Assembly: GCA_028139285.1 (NCBI GenBank)
Contig: JAOINI010000002.1
Coordinates: 56,837 to 120,836, forward strand
Source: Candidatus Pelagibacter sp.
GTDB taxonomy: Bacteria; Pseudomonadota; Alphaproteobacteria; Pelagibacterales; Pelagibacteraceae
Length of the DNA: 64,000 bases
Direction of reading: 5' to 3'
Shown here: positions 9,503 through 20,254 of the stretch, one piece after another
Numbering within the stretch: position 1 is the stretch's first letter
Layout: each line of letters opens with the position of its first letter
Translations under genes and position numbers: made by a program
Notes under the pieces: model-generated
Told to the model about the DNA's origin: nothing
What the model saw: only the letters and a program-made list of their open reading frames with translations
The model's database searches: none

Positions 9503-10660
9503 ATGACTTCTAAAATAAATGTTTTACAGGTAATTCCAAAACTTGGATATGGAGGAGCAGAAACTGGTTGTTATGATATAGCTCATTATCTAGCTGAACA
9601 AAATTGCGGCTCCTATGTAGCAACTTCGGGTGGAGAATTGCTGAAATTTATTAAAAGGAATAAAGTAAAAGTATTCAAACTCCCAGTTCATTCAAAAAAT
9701 CCTTTAATAATTATTTTTAATACAATCATAATTTCTATCTTAATCTTATTTAAAAAAATAAATATTGTCCACGCAAGAAGTAGAGCACCAGCATGGTCAT
9801 GTTATTTAGCCTGTTTATTAACCAACACAATTTTTGTCACAACATTTCATGGCACTTATAATTACAAATCTAAATTAAAAAAATTTTATAATAGCATAAT
9901 GTTAAGGTCAAAACTTACAATAGCAGGTTCTAATTTTATTTTTGGGCATATTAATGATAATTACAGCGAGTATTTAAATAAAAATAAAAAATTGAGAGTA
10001 ATTTTTAGAGGTATTAACGTTGATTATTTTAATTCTAAAAATATTTCAATTTTAAAACAGGAAAAATTAAAAAGAGAATGGAGAATAGATCCAAATAAAT
10101 TCATAATATTGATGCCAGGTAGATTAACATATTGGAAAGGGCACGAAAAATTTATTGAGGCACTAAATATTTTAATTGAAGACTATAATTTTACAAATTT
10201 TCACGCAATTTTACTTGGATCTGATCAAGGAAGAAAAGTGTATAGTAAAAAGCTCTTCAGTTTAGTCGAGAGATATAGTTTGTCTAAGAAAATTAGTTTT
10301 ATAAATCATTGCCCTGAAATGCCTTTGGCTTACTCTTTAGCAGATGTAGTTGTATCTGCCTCTATAGAGCCAGAAGCTTTCGGAAGAGTATCAGTCGAGT
10401 CTCAGTCTATGGGCATACCAATAATTGCAAGTAATATTGGAGGATCAAAAGAGACGGTTCTAAATAAAAAAACCGGGTTTTTATATAAACATGATGATCC
10501 AAGAGAACTTGCTAAAAGCTTAAATACTGTTATTCAATTAAATCAAGAGGAGTTGAAATTAATGGGAAACGAAGGTAGAAAAAACGTAACAAAAAAATTT
10601 GATGTAGAACTGATGTGTGACTCAAATTTGAGAGAGTATAAAAAATTAATAAAAAATTAA
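9503..10660 (+). CDS. Glycosyltransferase family 4 protein
   Basis: A GT-B fold glycosyltransferase of 385 residues from ATG at 9503. An in-frame TTG at 9482 would add 7 residues but is less likely. The N-terminal acceptor domain begins INVLQVIPKLGYGGAE, where GGAE is typical of GT4. The C-terminal donor domain has PGRLTYWKGHEKFIEAL and EAFGRVSVESQSMGIPI, matching the E-x7-E donor-sugar site. It probably adds a sugar to a lipopolysaccharide or other surface glycan. Its stop overlaps the thrS start by one base. The link to thrS looks like operon packing rather than function. Confidence 0.82.
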   Translation: MTSKINVLQVIPKLGYGGAETGCYDIAHYLAEQNCGSYVATSGGELLKFIKRNKVKVFKLPVHSKNPLIIIFNTIIISILILFKKINIVHARSRAPAWSCYLACLLTNTIFVTTFHGTYNYKSKLKKFYNSIMLRSKLTIAGSNFIFGHINDNYSEYLNKNKKLRVIFRGINVDYFNSKNISILKQEKLKREWRIDPNKFIILMPGRLTYWKGHEKFIEALNILIEDYNFTNFHAILLGSDQGRKVYSKKLFSLVERYSLSKKISFINHCPEMPLAYSLADVVVSASIEPEAFGRVSVESQSMGIPIIASNIGGSKETVLNKKTGFLYKHDDPRELAKSLNTVIQLNQEELKLMGNEGRKNVTKKFDVELMCDSNLREYKKLIKN

Positions 10661-12579
10661 TGCCCCAGATAAAATTATTAGATGGTAACAAAATTTCTTT
10701 TACAAAATCAATAAGTGGTTTTGAGCTATCTAAAAAAATTAGTAAATCATTGGAAAAGTCTGCTTTGATTATGGAGGTAGACGGGAAGTTGAAAGATTTA
10801 AGTTATGAGATTACAAAAGACTCTGATGTAAGAATAATAACTTCTAAAGACAAGGAAGGTTTAGAAGTTATAAGACACGATGCTGCCCACATAATGGCTA
10901 TGGCGGTTCAGGAGTTATACCCTGGGACACAAGTTACTATAGGTCCAGTTATTGAGAATGGTTTTTACTATGATTTTGCAAGAAAAGAGCCTTTTACAAA
11001 CGATGACTTAAATAAAATTGAAAAAAAGATGTCAGAGATAATTGACAGAGACGTCAAAACAAAAAGAGAAGTTTGGGAAAGAAAAAAAGCCATAACGCAC
11101 TTTAAAAAAATTGGAGAAAATTACAAAGCTGAAATAATCGAAAGTATCCCAAAAAATGAAGAATTATCAATTTATCATCATGGAGATACATGGCATGATT
11201 TATGCAGAGGCCCACATTTAGCGTCTTCAAGTAAAATTGGAAAAGCTTTTAAACTAACCAAGGTATCCGGCGCTTATTGGCGAGGAGACTCAAATAACGA
11301 GATGTTACAAAGAATTTACGGAACTTGTTGGAGTTCAAAAAAAGATCTAGATGAATATCTCAATCGCTTGGAGGAGGCTGAAAAAAGAGATCATAGAAAA
11401 CTTGGAAAAGAAATGGACTTATTTCATTTCAGAGAGGAGAGTCCTGGATCTGTTTTCTGGCATGAAAAAGGATGGTTACTATTTCAAAGATTAGTAGAGT
11501 ATATGAGGATGAAACAAAGGCTTGCGGGATACAAGGAAATTAATACACCTGAGCTTTTAGATAAAACATTATGGGAAAAATCTGGTCACTGGGAAAAATT
11601 CGGCGAACATATGTTCACATCTGAAACACCAGATGAAAAAACATTTGCCGTCAAACCTATGAACTGCCCGGGCTGTGTTCAAGTTTTTAACCAAGGCCTA
11701 AAGAGTTATAGAGATTTACCTTTAAAACTTTCAGAATTTGGAAAAGTACACAGATACGAACCGTCAGGAGCTTTACACGGATTGCTAAGAGTAAGAGCCT
11801 TCACCCAAGATGATGCACACATTTTTTGTACAGAGGATCAAATTACTGAAGAGTCATTATCGGTTACAAATTTAATTTTGGAAATATACAAAGACTTGGG
11901 ATTCAAAGATGTAATTTTAAAATATTCTGATAGGCCACAGCAAAGAGTCGGCGAAGATAAAATTTGGGATAAATCTGAAGCTGCTTTATTGACAGCCATT
12001 AAAAAATCTAAACTAGAATATACAATTAATAAAGGAGAGGGAGCTTTTTATGGGCCAAAAATTGAATTTGTTTTAAGAGATGCCATAGGAAGAGATTGGC
12101 AATGTGGAACTCTTCAAGTTGATTTGAATTTACCTGGAAGATTAGGTGCAACTTACGTAGCTAATGATGGAACTAAAAAAGTTCCTGTTATGTTACATAG
12201 AGCCTTGTTTGGTTCGCTAGAGAGATTTATTGGAATATTAATAGAAAATTATGCGGGCAAGCTGCCCTTCTGGCTATCTCCAGCACAAGCAGTAGTATGT
12301 TCAATAACTGATGAGAACAATAAGTATGTGAAAAAGTTATTTGAAGATCTGTTTAAAGAAGGTATAAAATGTGAAATGGATTTGAGAAATGAGAAGATTA
12401 ATTATAAAATAAGAGAACATTCTTTAGCAAAAATTCCGTACATTTTAGTTTGCGGAAAAAAAGAAGTTTCAGAAAATACTGTAACAATTCGAAAACTAGG
12501 TTCTGAAAAACAAGAGACAATCAAAAAAGAAAAACTCATCAAAAATATGTTAGACTTAAACAAGTTGCCTCTAAACTAA
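10660..12579 (+). CDS. thrS: Threonyl-tRNA synthetase
   Basis: A 639-residue class II aminoacyl-tRNA synthetase, full length. An N-terminal TGS domain (residues 1-60) is followed by the editing domain with RHDAAHIMAMAV, where the HxxxH motif deacylates Ser-tRNA-Thr. The catalytic core has MNCPGC, whose Cys is a zinc ligand that recognises threonine, and HRALFGSLERFIG (motif 3). The C-terminus is the anticodon-binding domain. It heads the thrS-infC-rpmI-rplT-pheS-pheT order common in bacteria. Confidence 0.97.
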   Translation: MPQIKLLDGNKISFTKSISGFELSKKISKSLEKSALIMEVDGKLKDLSYEITKDSDVRIITSKDKEGLEVIRHDAAHIMAMAVQELYPGTQVTIGPVIENGFYYDFARKEPFTNDDLNKIEKKMSEIIDRDVKTKREVWERKKAITHFKKIGENYKAEIIESIPKNEELSIYHHGDTWHDLCRGPHLASSSKIGKAFKLTKVSGAYWRGDSNNEMLQRIYGTCWSSKKDLDEYLNRLEEAEKRDHRKLGKEMDLFHFREESPGSVFWHEKGWLLFQRLVEYMRMKQRLAGYKEINTPELLDKTLWEKSGHWEKFGEHMFTSETPDEKTFAVKPMNCPGCVQVFNQGLKSYRDLPLKLSEFGKVHRYEPSGALHGLLRVRAFTQDDAHIFCTEDQITEESLSVTNLILEIYKDLGFKDVILKYSDRPQQRVGEDKIWDKSEAALLTAIKKSKLEYTINKGEGAFYGPKIEFVLRDAIGRDWQCGTLQVDLNLPGRLGATYVANDGTKKVPVMLHRALFGSLERFIGILIENYAGKLPFWLSPAQAVVCSITDENNKYVKKLFEDLFKEGIKCEMDLRNEKINYKIREHSLAKIPYILVCGKKEVSENTVTIRKLGSEKQETIKKEKLIKNMLDLNKLPLN

Positions 12580-13125
12580 GTGTCAAATTCTAAACCAAAT
12601 TACTTTCAAAGACGAACAAAGCATCAAGGGCCCAGAGCTAATGAACGTATAAGAGCTTTAGATGTTCAAGTAATAGGAAGTGATGGTGCGAATCTAGGCG
12701 CAATGCCTTTAAATAAAGCAATTGAATTAGCTAAAAAGGAAGATTTAGATTTGATTGAAATATCACCTAATACAAACCCACCTGTTTGTAAGATTATGGA
12801 CATGGGGAAATATAAATACGATTTACAAAAAAAAGCAAATCAAGCAAAGAAGAAACAAAAAATTGTATCCTTAAAAGAAATTAAATTAAGACCAGGAACA
12901 GAAATTCACGATTATAATTTTAAAATAAAAAATGCTAAAAAATTTATCGGCAAAGGTGATAAAGTAAAATTTACAGTCAGATTTAAAGGACGAGAAATGC
13001 AGCATACCGAATTAGGAAAAGAATTGATGAAAAAGATTATTGAAGAAACGAAAGATATAGCAAAAGTTGAGAGCGAACCTAAATTCGAAGGCAAACAAAT
13101 GGTAATGATAATTCAACCCATTTAA
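12580..13125 (+). CDS. infC: Translation initiation factor IF-3
   Basis: A 181-residue IF-3, which binds the 30S subunit and polices initiation-codon choice. The N-terminal domain has NERIRALDVQVIGSDGANLG and KEDLDLIEISPNTNPPVCKIMD. The C-terminal domain includes KEIKLRPGTEIHDYNFK. The start is GTG at 12580 immediately after the thrS stop; rare starts on infC are known from other bacteria, where IF-3 controls its own translation. GTG is milder than the AUU of enterics, so self-control here is only a possibility. Confidence 0.95.
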   Translation: MSNSKPNYFQRRTKHQGPRANERIRALDVQVIGSDGANLGAMPLNKAIELAKKEDLDLIEISPNTNPPVCKIMDMGKYKYDLQKKANQAKKKQKIVSLKEIKLRPGTEIHDYNFKIKNAKKFIGKGDKVKFTVRFKGREMQHTELGKELMKKIIEETKDIAKVESEPKFEGKQMVMIIQPI

Positions 13126-13184
13126 ATCAATAATAATTGCGACTTGCTAACATCAGCTATTGTCTATATAAGTCCGAAATATTT

Positions 13185-13391
13185 ATGCCAAAATTAAAAA
13201 CTAAAAGCTCAGCAAAAAAAAGATTTAGATTTACTGCTTCAGGTAAAATAAAAATGCCTCAAGCAGGTAAACGACACGGCATGATTAAAAGGACAAATTC
13301 GCAAATAAGAAAACAAAGGGGCACAACGATAATGACGAAACAAGATACAAAGATTGTTAAATCGTACATGCCATATAATTTAAGAGGATAA
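13185..13391 (+). CDS. rpmI: Ribosomal protein bL35
   Basis: A 68-residue bL35 beginning [17 protein letters not shown] at ATG 13185. The reading frame is open upstream to a TTG at 13137, but the family N-terminus fixes the start at 13185. It is rich in Lys/Arg, with the signature [16 protein letters not shown]. It lies 59 bp after infC and 1 nt before rplT, the usual infC-rpmI-rplT operon. Confidence 0.96.
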   Translation: MPKLKTKSSAKKRFRFTASGKIKMPQAGKRHGMIKRTNSQIRKQRGTTIMTKQDTKIVKSYMPYNLRG

Positions 13392-13392
13392 C

Positions 13393-13749
13393 ATGGCAAG
13401 AACTAAACGAGGTGTAGTAAGCAGAGCAAAACATAAAAAGGTTTTGAAAACTGTAAAAGGTCAATACGGAAGAAGGAAAAATACCATCAGAATAGCTCGT
13501 CAAGCTATGGAAAAAGCAATGCAATACGCTTATCGAGATAGAAAAGCAAAAAAAAGAGAATTTAGATCCTTGTGGATACAAAGAATTAATGCTGGAGTGA
13601 GAGCTGAGGGAATAACATATTCAAAATTTATTAATGGTTTGGCAAAATCTAAAATTAAACTAGATAGAAAAGTTTTAGCTGAATTAGCCTACAATAATCC
13701 AGAAGTCTTTAAATCTGTGGTTAAAAAGGTTCAATCCTCCCTTAGTTAA
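13393..13749 (+). CDS. rplT: Ribosomal protein bL20
   Basis: A 118-residue bL20, exactly the family length. It starts [19 protein letters not shown] and contains [20 protein letters not shown]. It binds 23S rRNA early in 50S assembly. In other bacteria L20 represses this operon by binding the leader, but no leader structure was recognisable here. It follows rpmI by one base. Confidence 0.97.
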   Translation: MARTKRGVVSRAKHKKVLKTVKGQYGRRKNTIRIARQAMEKAMQYAYRDRKAKKREFRSLWIQRINAGVRAEGITYSKFINGLAKSKIKLDRKVLAELAYNNPEVFKSVVKKVQSSLS

Positions 13750-13756
13750 AAGGGTC

Positions 13757-13772
13757 TTTGATTTAAATCAAA
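13757..13772. promoter_or_regulatory. 16-bp palindrome between rplT and pheS
   Basis: TTTGATTTAAATCAAA is a perfect palindrome in the 49-bp gap. It could be a weak operator or part of a promoter for pheST. It has no G+C-rich stem or T-tract, so a terminator is unlikely. Chance occurrence in A+T-rich DNA is quite possible. Confidence 0.2.
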
Positions 13773-13798
13773 CTTTAATATAAAAAATCAAATATCTA

Positions 13799-14866
13799 AT
13801 GAGTGATTTGGATAAAATAAATTCTATATTTAATGCTAAAATTGACTCCGTTAAAACTAAGGAAGATTTACAGAACATCAAAACGGAGTTTTTTGGTAAA
13901 AATGGCCAAATCACAAAACAGTTTAAAACTTTAGTCTCTTTAGATCCGGAAAAAAGAAAAAAGTTTGCCTCAATTTTGAATGAAATTAAAGAGAATTTTA
14001 CACATCAGCTAGACCAAAAAAATATTGAAATTGAAACTAGTGAAATTAATGAAAAACTTAAAAATGAAAAGGTTGATGTAACGCTTCCAATAAGACCAAG
14101 TCGGCAGGGTAAAATTCATCCAGTCTCACAGGTTATAGATGAAATATCTTCTATCTTTTCAGAAATAGGATTTTCAGTTGCCGAGGGGCCTGATGTTGAA
14201 TCAGAATATAATAATTTTACGGCTTTGAATACACCTGAAGAACATCCTGCAAGAGACATGCACGATACTTTTTATTTAGAGGAAAATAAAAAATTACTAT
14301 TAAGAACACATACATCTCCAGTTCAGATTAGAACAATGATGTCAAGCAAACCACCTTTTAAAATAATAGTGCCTGGAAGAACTTATAGATGTGATAGTGA
14401 CCAAACTCACGCTCCGATGTTTCATCAGCTTGAAGGCCTTCACATAGACAAAGGTATCACAATGGGACATCTTAAAGGTTGCCTAGATTATTTTATAAAG
14501 GAATTTTTTGAAGTAAAAAATGTTAAAATGAGATTTAGACCAAGTCATTTTCCTTTTACGGAACCGTCAGCAGAAGTTGATATTGGCTACAAAATTGAAA
14601 AAGGAAAAATTGTTATTGGTGAAGGGGATAAATGGTTAGAAGTTTTAGGATGTGGAATGGTTCATCCTAATGTATTAAAAAATGTAAAAATCGATACGAA
14701 AAAATATCAAGGATTTGCTTTCGGAATAGGTATTGATCGTTTAGCAATGTTAAAATATGGAATAAATGATCTAAGAGCTTTCTTTGAGGCAGATTATAGA
14801 TGGCTAAGTCATTTTGGATTTGACCCATTAGATGTTCCAACAAATTATAGGGGACTAAGTAAATGA
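13799..14866 (+). CDS. pheS: Phenylalanyl-tRNA synthetase alpha subunit
   Basis: A 355-residue class II synthetase alpha subunit. An N-terminal coiled coil (residues 1-90) is followed by [18 protein letters not shown]. The catalytic core has [10 protein letters not shown] and, near the C-terminus, [15 protein letters not shown] (motif 3). It forms an alpha2-beta2 enzyme with PheT. It overlaps pheT by 4 nt (ATGA). Confidence 0.97.
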   Translation: MSDLDKINSIFNAKIDSVKTKEDLQNIKTEFFGKNGQITKQFKTLVSLDPEKRKKFASILNEIKENFTHQLDQKNIEIETSEINEKLKNEKVDVTLPIRPSRQGKIHPVSQVIDEISSIFSEIGFSVAEGPDVESEYNNFTALNTPEEHPARDMHDTFYLEENKKLLLRTHTSPVQIRTMMSSKPPFKIIVPGRTYRCDSDQTHAPMFHQLEGLHIDKGITMGHLKGCLDYFIKEFFEVKNVKMRFRPSHFPFTEPSAEVDIGYKIEKGKIVIGEGDKWLEVLGCGMVHPNVLKNVKIDTKKYQGFAFGIGIDRLAMLKYGINDLRAFFEADYRWLSHFGFDPLDVPTNYRGLSK

Positions 14867-17265
14867 TCATCACAATTCCATGGCTCAAGGAACATCTTAA
14901 AACGTCAGCCAAAGAAAGTGAGATTATTGACCGGCTTATAAATATTGGGCTTGAAGTAGAAGGCGTAAAAGAAAACTCTGAAGACTTGGGTAAGTTTAAA
15001 ATTGCTAAAATATTAAAAGCTGAAAAACATCCAAACGCTGATAAATTGAAAGTTTGTGATGTTACCATCGGTGGCAAAGAGAATTTAAAAGTTGTTTGTG
15101 GGGCTCCAAATGCTAGAGAGGGTTTGATCACAATTTATGCACCTCCTGGAGCTGTAATACCAAAAACTAATTTTGAATTAAAGGTAGCTAAAATAAGAGG
15201 TGTGGAGTCAAGAGGTATGCTTTGCTCCGAAAGTGAATTAAATTTATCCAATGAAAGTGATGGAATTATTGAACTAAAAAATAAAGAGAAAGAAATAGGA
15301 AAAAGCTATTTTAAAAGTAGCTCGCAAAAAGTTCTTGATATTTCCATTACCCCTAATCGTGCGGATTGTCTAGGAGTTAGGGGGATTGCAAGAGATCTTT
15401 CATCCACAGGAGTTGGAAAATTAATTCAAATAAAAAGAAAAAAAATCAAACAAAATATAAAACACCAAATAAAAACATCGATTACAAAAGAAAAAAACCA
15501 AGGCTGTGATATCTTTGGAAGCTGTTATATTAAAAACATCACTAATAAAGAAAGTCCTGATTGGCTTAAAAATAAATTAATTGCATTAGGTTTAAAACCT
15601 ATCTCAGCTGTGGTGGATATTACAAACTATGTAATGTTTGACCTAAATAGACCATTGCATGCTTATGATGCAGACAAAATTAATAAAGAAATTATTGTTA
15701 GAAACGCTAAAGAGGGTGAAGCGTTCGAGGCATTAGATAATAAAAAATACAAATTAAAAAAAGATATGTGCGTGATTTCCGATAAATCCAGCGTTCTTGG
15801 ATTAGGTGGAATTATCGGAGGAACAACTACTTCTACTGAAATAGACACGAGAAATATACTTTTAGAGGCTGCATATTTTTCCCCATCTTCAATAAGAAAA
15901 ACAGCTAGAGCACTAAATATTAACACTGATGCAAAATACAGATTTGAAAGAGGAGTAGATCCTAACTCAATCAAAGAAGGACTACAACTTGCAACTGAAC
16001 TAATTTTAAAGATTTGCGGAGGGGAAGCTAGCAAGTTTCAAATTACTGGAAAGATTAATAAAAAAAATAAGATAATTAACTTTCAAGTAGAAAAATTTGA
16101 AAAACTGATTGGTATTCCAATCACAGTTAACGAGATTGATAAAATTTTATCTTCTCTAGGTTTTAAGTGTAAAAAAAGTTCAAAAGTAATAAAAGTAGAA
16201 GTACCAAGCTGGAGGCCAGACATAAGTTTGGACGAAGATTTAATTGAGGAACTAATCCGGATCAAGGGGTTTAAAAATATAAAATTAATTAAACCTGTTA
16301 AAAATAGAATTCAAGATACTTTAAATTTTGCACAAAAGCTTTTCCATTTGTCACAAAGATCTTTAGCGTCTAAGGGCTATATGGAAATAGTAACTTGGTC
16401 TTTTACAGACTCCAAAATTGATAAACAGTTTTCTAAAAGTGAAAAAGAAATTTCAATATTTAATCCAATTTCGTCTGATCTTGATGTTTTGAGACGTTCA
16501 ATTTTTTCTAATTTAGCTATTTATCTTAAGAAAAACCAAGATAGAGGATATGAAGATTTATCTTTATTTGAAGTTGGCCCAACGTTCTTTGGAAAAAATC
16601 CAGGAGAACAGCAAATTGTAGTTGGAGGTTTGAAATCTGGAAAAATAAATAGAAAAAGTTGGTTAGATAAAGAAAGAGATGTAGATATTTTTGATATCAA
16701 AGGCGATGTTATGAGAACTTTAGTTGAACTCGGAATTGAAGAGAAAAATCTTTTTGTTAGCGATAATACTAACTACAGCTATCATCCTGGAAGATCAGGA
16801 TCTGTTACGCTTAAATCAGAAAAAGGACCACATTTGGCTTATTTTGGTGAGATCCATCCAGCAATTAGTAAAAACTTGGATTATAAAGATAAAAATATCT
16901 TCGGGTTTGAAATTTTTTTGAAAAATATTCCTGAACCAAATAAAAAATTTAGACAAAGCAAAAAAAGCTTCCAAGCTTCAGATTTTCAAAAATCAGAAAG
17001 AGACTTTGCTTTTGTCATAGATAAAATATTTAAGATAGGGTCATTAGAGAAAATTATAAGAGAGGTAGATGAACATTTAATACAAAATGTATCTACCTTT
17101 GATGTTTATGAGGGAGAAAATATTCCAAAAGATAAAAAGTCAGTTGCCATTAATGTTACTTTACAGTCTATCGATAAAACTCTATCCGAGAAAGATTTAG
17201 ATGAAATTAGTAAAAAAATTATTGATACAGTAAGTAAAAAAACCGGCGCTACAATTAGGTCCTAA
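14863..17265 (+). CDS. pheT: Phenylalanyl-tRNA synthetase beta subunit
   Basis: An 800-residue beta subunit, full length. The N-terminal tRNA-binding EMAP-like domain has [13 protein letters not shown]3/B4 editing domains follow, then B5 with [15 protein letters not shown], and a C-terminal ferredoxin-fold anticodon-binding domain with DFAFVIDK. The start is ATG at 14863, overlapping pheS. lepA follows directly (stop 17265, start 17266). Confidence 0.97.
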   Translation: MIITIPWLKEHLKTSAKESEIIDRLINIGLEVEGVKENSEDLGKFKIAKILKAEKHPNADKLKVCDVTIGGKENLKVVCGAPNAREGLITIYAPPGAVIPKTNFELKVAKIRGVESRGMLCSESELNLSNESDGIIELKNKEKEIGKSYFKSSSQKVLDISITPNRADCLGVRGIARDLSSTGVGKLIQIKRKKIKQNIKHQIKTSITKEKNQGCDIFGSCYIKNITNKESPDWLKNKLIALGLKPISAVVDITNYVMFDLNRPLHAYDADKINKEIIVRNAKEGEAFEALDNKKYKLKKDMCVISDKSSVLGLGGIIGGTTTSTEIDTRNILLEAAYFSPSSIRKTARALNINTDAKYRFERGVDPNSIKEGLQLATELILKICGGEASKFQITGKINKKNKIINFQVEKFEKLIGIPITVNEIDKILSSLGFKCKKSSKVIKVEVPSWRPDISLDEDLIEELIRIKGFKNIKLIKPVKNRIQDTLNFAQKLFHLSQRSLASKGYMEIVTWSFTDSKIDKQFSKSEKEISIFNPISSDLDVLRRSIFSNLAIYLKKNQDRGYEDLSLFEVGPTFFGKNPGEQQIVVGGLKSGKINRKSWLDKERDVDIFDIKGDVMRTLVELGIEEKNLFVSDNTNYSYHPGRSGSVTLKSEKGPHLAYFGEIHPAISKNLDYKDKNIFGFEIFLKNIPEPNKKFRQSKKSFQASDFQKSERDFAFVIDKIFKIGSLEKIIREVDEHLIQNVSTFDVYEGENIPKDKKSVAINVTLQSIDKTLSEKDLDEISKKIIDTVSKKTGATIRS

Positions 17266-19074
17266 ATGTCAGATATAAACAGAATTCGTAATTTTTCTAT
17301 AATTGCGCATATCGACCATGGTAAATCAACTATTGCAGATAGGATTATTCATAAGTGTGGAGGATTAACTGAACGTGAGATGAAACAACAAGTTCTAGAC
17401 TCTATGGATATAGAGAGAGAACGTGGTATCACAATTAAAGCACAAACAGTTAAACTAAATTATAAAGCAAAAGATGGTCAAGAGTACGTACTAAACATTA
17501 TAGACACACCTGGACATGTGGATTTTGGTTATGAGGTTAGTCGCTCTTTATCTGCTTGTGAAGGCTCACTTTTAATAGTAGATAGCACCCAAGGCGTAGA
17601 AGCACAAACACTAGCTAATGTCTATCAAGCACTCGAGATTAATCATGAAGTTATTCCTATCTTAAATAAGATTGACTTGCCTGCATCTGATATTGAGAAA
17701 ACTAAAAAAGAAATAGAAGACGTGGTTGGAATAGAGACAACGAATGCAATTTCTTGCTCAGGTAAAACAGGTGAAGGTATAGATGACATTTTAGAAGCAA
17801 TAATAAGTAAATTACCTGCTCCAAAAGGTTTACCAGATGAAAAATTAAAATGTTTATTAGTAGACAGTTGGTACGATAGTTATTTAGGCGTCGTTATTCT
17901 TGTAAGGGTTATTAACGGTAAATTAAAAAAGAGTATGAAAATTAAATTAATGTCAAATAATCAAGAGTATGTAATCGAAAAAGTTGGTGTTTTTACGCCT
18001 AAGGCAAACGATACCCCAGAGCTTAACACAGGTGAAATAGGATTTATTATTACAGGAATAAAATCTTTATCAGAAACAAAAGTAGGAGACACAATATGTG
18101 ACGCATCCAACCCGATAAGTGAACCTTTATCTGGCTTTAAACCAAGTAAGCCAGTGGTATTTTGCGGTTTGTTTCCGGTAGATAGTTCTGAGTATCAGAA
18201 ATTGAAAGATGGACTAGCTAAGTTGAAATTAAATGATGCCAGTTTTTCATACGAACCAGAGTCTTCAAGTGCTCTTGGTTTAGGTTTCAGATGCGGATTT
18301 TTAGGATTGTTACATCTTGAAATAATCACTGAGAGATTAGAAAGAGAATTCGATGTTAATCTAATTACTACAACTCCCGGGGTAATTTATAAAGTTCACA
18401 ATACAAAAGGCGAAGTCCTTGATTTACAAAATCCTTCAAATATGCCTGACCCCTCTCAAATAGAAAAAATTGAAGAACCTTGGATCAAGTCTACCGTGAT
18501 AACACCAGATGAATATTTAGGATCAATAATAAAAATTTGTCAGGATAAAAGAGGAGTGCAGACTAATCTCTCTTACTCTGGAAATAGAGCAGTTTTATCT
18601 TACGACTTACCTCTTAATGAAGTTGTTTTTGATTTTAATGATAGATTAAAATCGGTTTCAAGCGGCTACGCTAGTTTTGATTATGAAATATCCGGTTACA
18701 GAGAAGGAGATCTTGTGAAATTAGGAATATTAGTAAATTCTGAACCTGTAGACGCATTGGCGATGATCATTCACAAAGATTTTGCCCAAAAAACTGGAAG
18801 ACAAGTTTGTGAAAAATTAAAAGACTTGATTCCAAGGCATAACTTCATGATCCCAGTTCAAGCAGCGATCGGCGGAAAGATAGTAGCTAGGGAATCTATA
18901 AAAGGATTTAAAAAAGATGTATTAACAAAAATTCATGGCGGCGGTGCAACTGATCGAAAAAGAAAACTTTTAGAGAAGCAAAAAAGAGGAAAAGCAAGAT
19001 CAAAACAATTTGGTAAAGTTGAAATACCTCAAGAGGCATTTATTGGAGTTTTAAAAATAAATAAAGAAACCTAA
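17266..19074 (+). CDS. lepA: Elongation factor 4 (LepA) GTPase
   Basis: A 602-residue translational GTPase of full length. G1 is [15 protein letters not shown]3 is DTPGHVDF, and G4 is NKIDLP. The C-terminal part carries the LepA-specific domain ending in [18 protein letters not shown]. The factor acts on ribosomes, by family in back-translocation or 30S assembly. It overlaps the following glycosyltransferase by one base. Confidence 0.97.
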   Translation: MSDINRIRNFSIIAHIDHGKSTIADRIIHKCGGLTEREMKQQVLDSMDIERERGITIKAQTVKLNYKAKDGQEYVLNIIDTPGHVDFGYEVSRSLSACEGSLLIVDSTQGVEAQTLANVYQALEINHEVIPILNKIDLPASDIEKTKKEIEDVVGIETTNAISCSGKTGEGIDDILEAIISKLPAPKGLPDEKLKCLLVDSWYDSYLGVVILVRVINGKLKKSMKIKLMSNNQEYVIEKVGVFTPKANDTPELNTGEIGFIITGIKSLSETKVGDTICDASNPISEPLSGFKPSKPVVFCGLFPVDSSEYQKLKDGLAKLKLNDASFSYEPESSSALGLGFRCGFLGLLHLEIITERLEREFDVNLITTTPGVIYKVHNTKGEVLDLQNPSNMPDPSQIEKIEEPWIKSTVITPDEYLGSIIKICQDKRGVQTNLSYSGNRAVLSYDLPLNEVVFDFNDRLKSVSSGYASFDYEISGYREGDLVKLGILVNSEPVDALAMIIHKDFAQKTGRQVCEKLKDLIPRHNFMIPVQAAIGGKIVARESIKGFKKDVLTKIHGGGATDRKRKLLEKQKRGKARSKQFGKVEIPQEAFIGVLKINKET

Positions 19075-20096
19075 TGAAAAAAAAATTATTTATTTTTTCA
19101 AATGAAAGTATTTTTATTCAAGATGAAAAGTATTTTTGTGACAATATAGACTTAAAATCAAGTCCAGAAGGATTAAATAAAAAATTTGAAGTAAACCTTT
19201 TTGGGAGAAAATCTTCTAAGAAAAGAACTCATGAGATAAAATTAAAAAAAATTAAAATTTTCTCTAATATATTCAGTTATTTGTCAGAGGCAGTTAAATC
19301 AACAAAAATTGAAAACACAAAATATTTAATAATTTCAATTTCTCCATATACTTTTTTAATTTGTTTATTTTTAAGATTATTTGGAAAAACTCCAATTGTT
19401 TATTTAAGAAGTGACGGATATGGTGAATATAATGCTATTCTAGGTAGCTTCGGTAAATTTATTTACCATTTGATGTTTAGCCTTACCTCATTGGTATCAA
19501 ACTTAATAAGTTGTAGAAATTATATATTAAAAGGAAAAAAAGGAAAAGTAGTATATCCGTCTCAATTAGATTCTGTCTGGTTTAAAAAACCTAAAATCCA
19601 AGAATTTAAAAACTTTCAATTATTATATGTGGGAAGAATAAAAGTTGAAAAAGGAATTTTTTCTTTAGCAAGTTTAATTAAAAATAAGAGAGATATTTCA
19701 TTAACTATTGTTGGAGCAGAAAAAAATACATCATATAAAATAAATCAAAGTAATATCAATATTCAATTAACGCAAAGCAATAAGGCAAGACTAATAAAAT
19801 ATTATGACGATCATAATATATTTATATTGCCCTCTTTTACTGAAGGGCACCCAATGGTTTTACTTGAAGCTTTAGCCAGAAGAAGACCAGTCGTTATATT
19901 TGATGATATCGAACATGTAATAGGTGATAAAAAAGGAATATTTGTAGCAAAACGAAATTTTCTAAACTTTTTTGGAATACTTAATCACATTAAGAAAAAT
20001 TATAAAAAAATTCAAAAAGATATGATGAAAAACAAACTTCCAACAAACAAAGAATTCATTGATGAATTTGTAAAAGCTATTGAAGACTATAAATAG
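19074..20096 (+). CDS. Glycosyltransferase family 4-like protein
   Basis: A 340-residue protein. The N-terminal half has a hydrophobic stretch near residues 83-105. The C-terminal half has the GT4 donor domain: [16 protein letters not shown] near 182-197 and [21 protein letters not shown] near 253-273, with the E-x7-E pattern. It is a likely surface-glycan transferase; donor and acceptor are unknown. Its TAG stop shares its G with the first base of tRNA-Ser, so mRNA and tRNA are almost certainly on one transcript. Confidence 0.75.
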   Translation: MKKKLFIFSNESIFIQDEKYFCDNIDLKSSPEGLNKKFEVNLFGRKSSKKRTHEIKLKKIKIFSNIFSYLSEAVKSTKIENTKYLIISISPYTFLICLFLRLFGKTPIVYLRSDGYGEYNAILGSFGKFIYHLMFSLTSLVSNLISCRNYILKGKKGKVVYPSQLDSVWFKKPKIQEFKNFQLLYVGRIKVEKGIFSLASLIKNKRDISLTIVGAEKNTSYKINQSNINIQLTQSNKARLIKYYDDHNIFILPSFTEGHPMVLLEALARRRPVVIFDDIEHVIGDKKGIFVAKRNFLNFFGILNHIKKNYKKIQKDMMKNKLPTNKEFIDEFVKAIEDYK

Positions 20097-20185
20097 GAGA
20101 GGTGGCCGAGTGGTTGAAGGCGCACGCTTGGAAAGCGTGTAAACGGGAAACCGTTTCGAGGGTTCGAATCCCTCTCTCTCCGCCA
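20096..20185 (+). tRNA. tRNA-Ser (anticodon GGA)
   Basis: A 90-nt cloverleaf with the long class II variable arm of tRNA-Ser. The acceptor GGAGAGG pairs with TCTCTCC, with one G-T at the inner end. The anticodon stem CACGC/GCGTG encloses TTGGAAA, giving GGA. The variable arm is about ACGGG/CCGTT. The T stem GAGGG/CCCTC encloses TTCGAAT. Discriminator G and CCA are encoded (20183-20185). The first base is the G of the upstream TAG stop. The 3' 74 nt are repeated exactly 930 bp downstream. Confidence 0.96.
20112..20185 (+). repeat. 74-bp direct repeat, copy 1 (3' part of tRNA-Ser; probable att site)
   Basis: From the D loop to the encoded CCA of tRNA-Ser, this sequence is repeated without a mismatch at 21042-21115. 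Identity stops exactly at the CCA end (next base T here, C in the other copy) and at base 20112 on the left. This geometry is that of an integrase attachment site in a tRNA 3' end, with the intact gene rebuilt on this side. Confidence 0.9.
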
Positions 20186-20254
20186 TTTTTTAATAGTCTT
20201 GCACAACCTGAAATATATAATAAAATATTTTGGTCGTCGTATTGTCGTCATTAG

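Noticed and set aside
13137..13184. Longer L35 starting at TTG 13137
   Set aside because: bL35 proteins begin with MPKLKT-like sequence, which is at ATG 13185.
19962..20186. A 74-codon minus-strand frame with [15 protein letters not shown] sequence
   Set aside because: It is an antisense reading of tRNA-Ser and the end of the glycosyltransferase gene.
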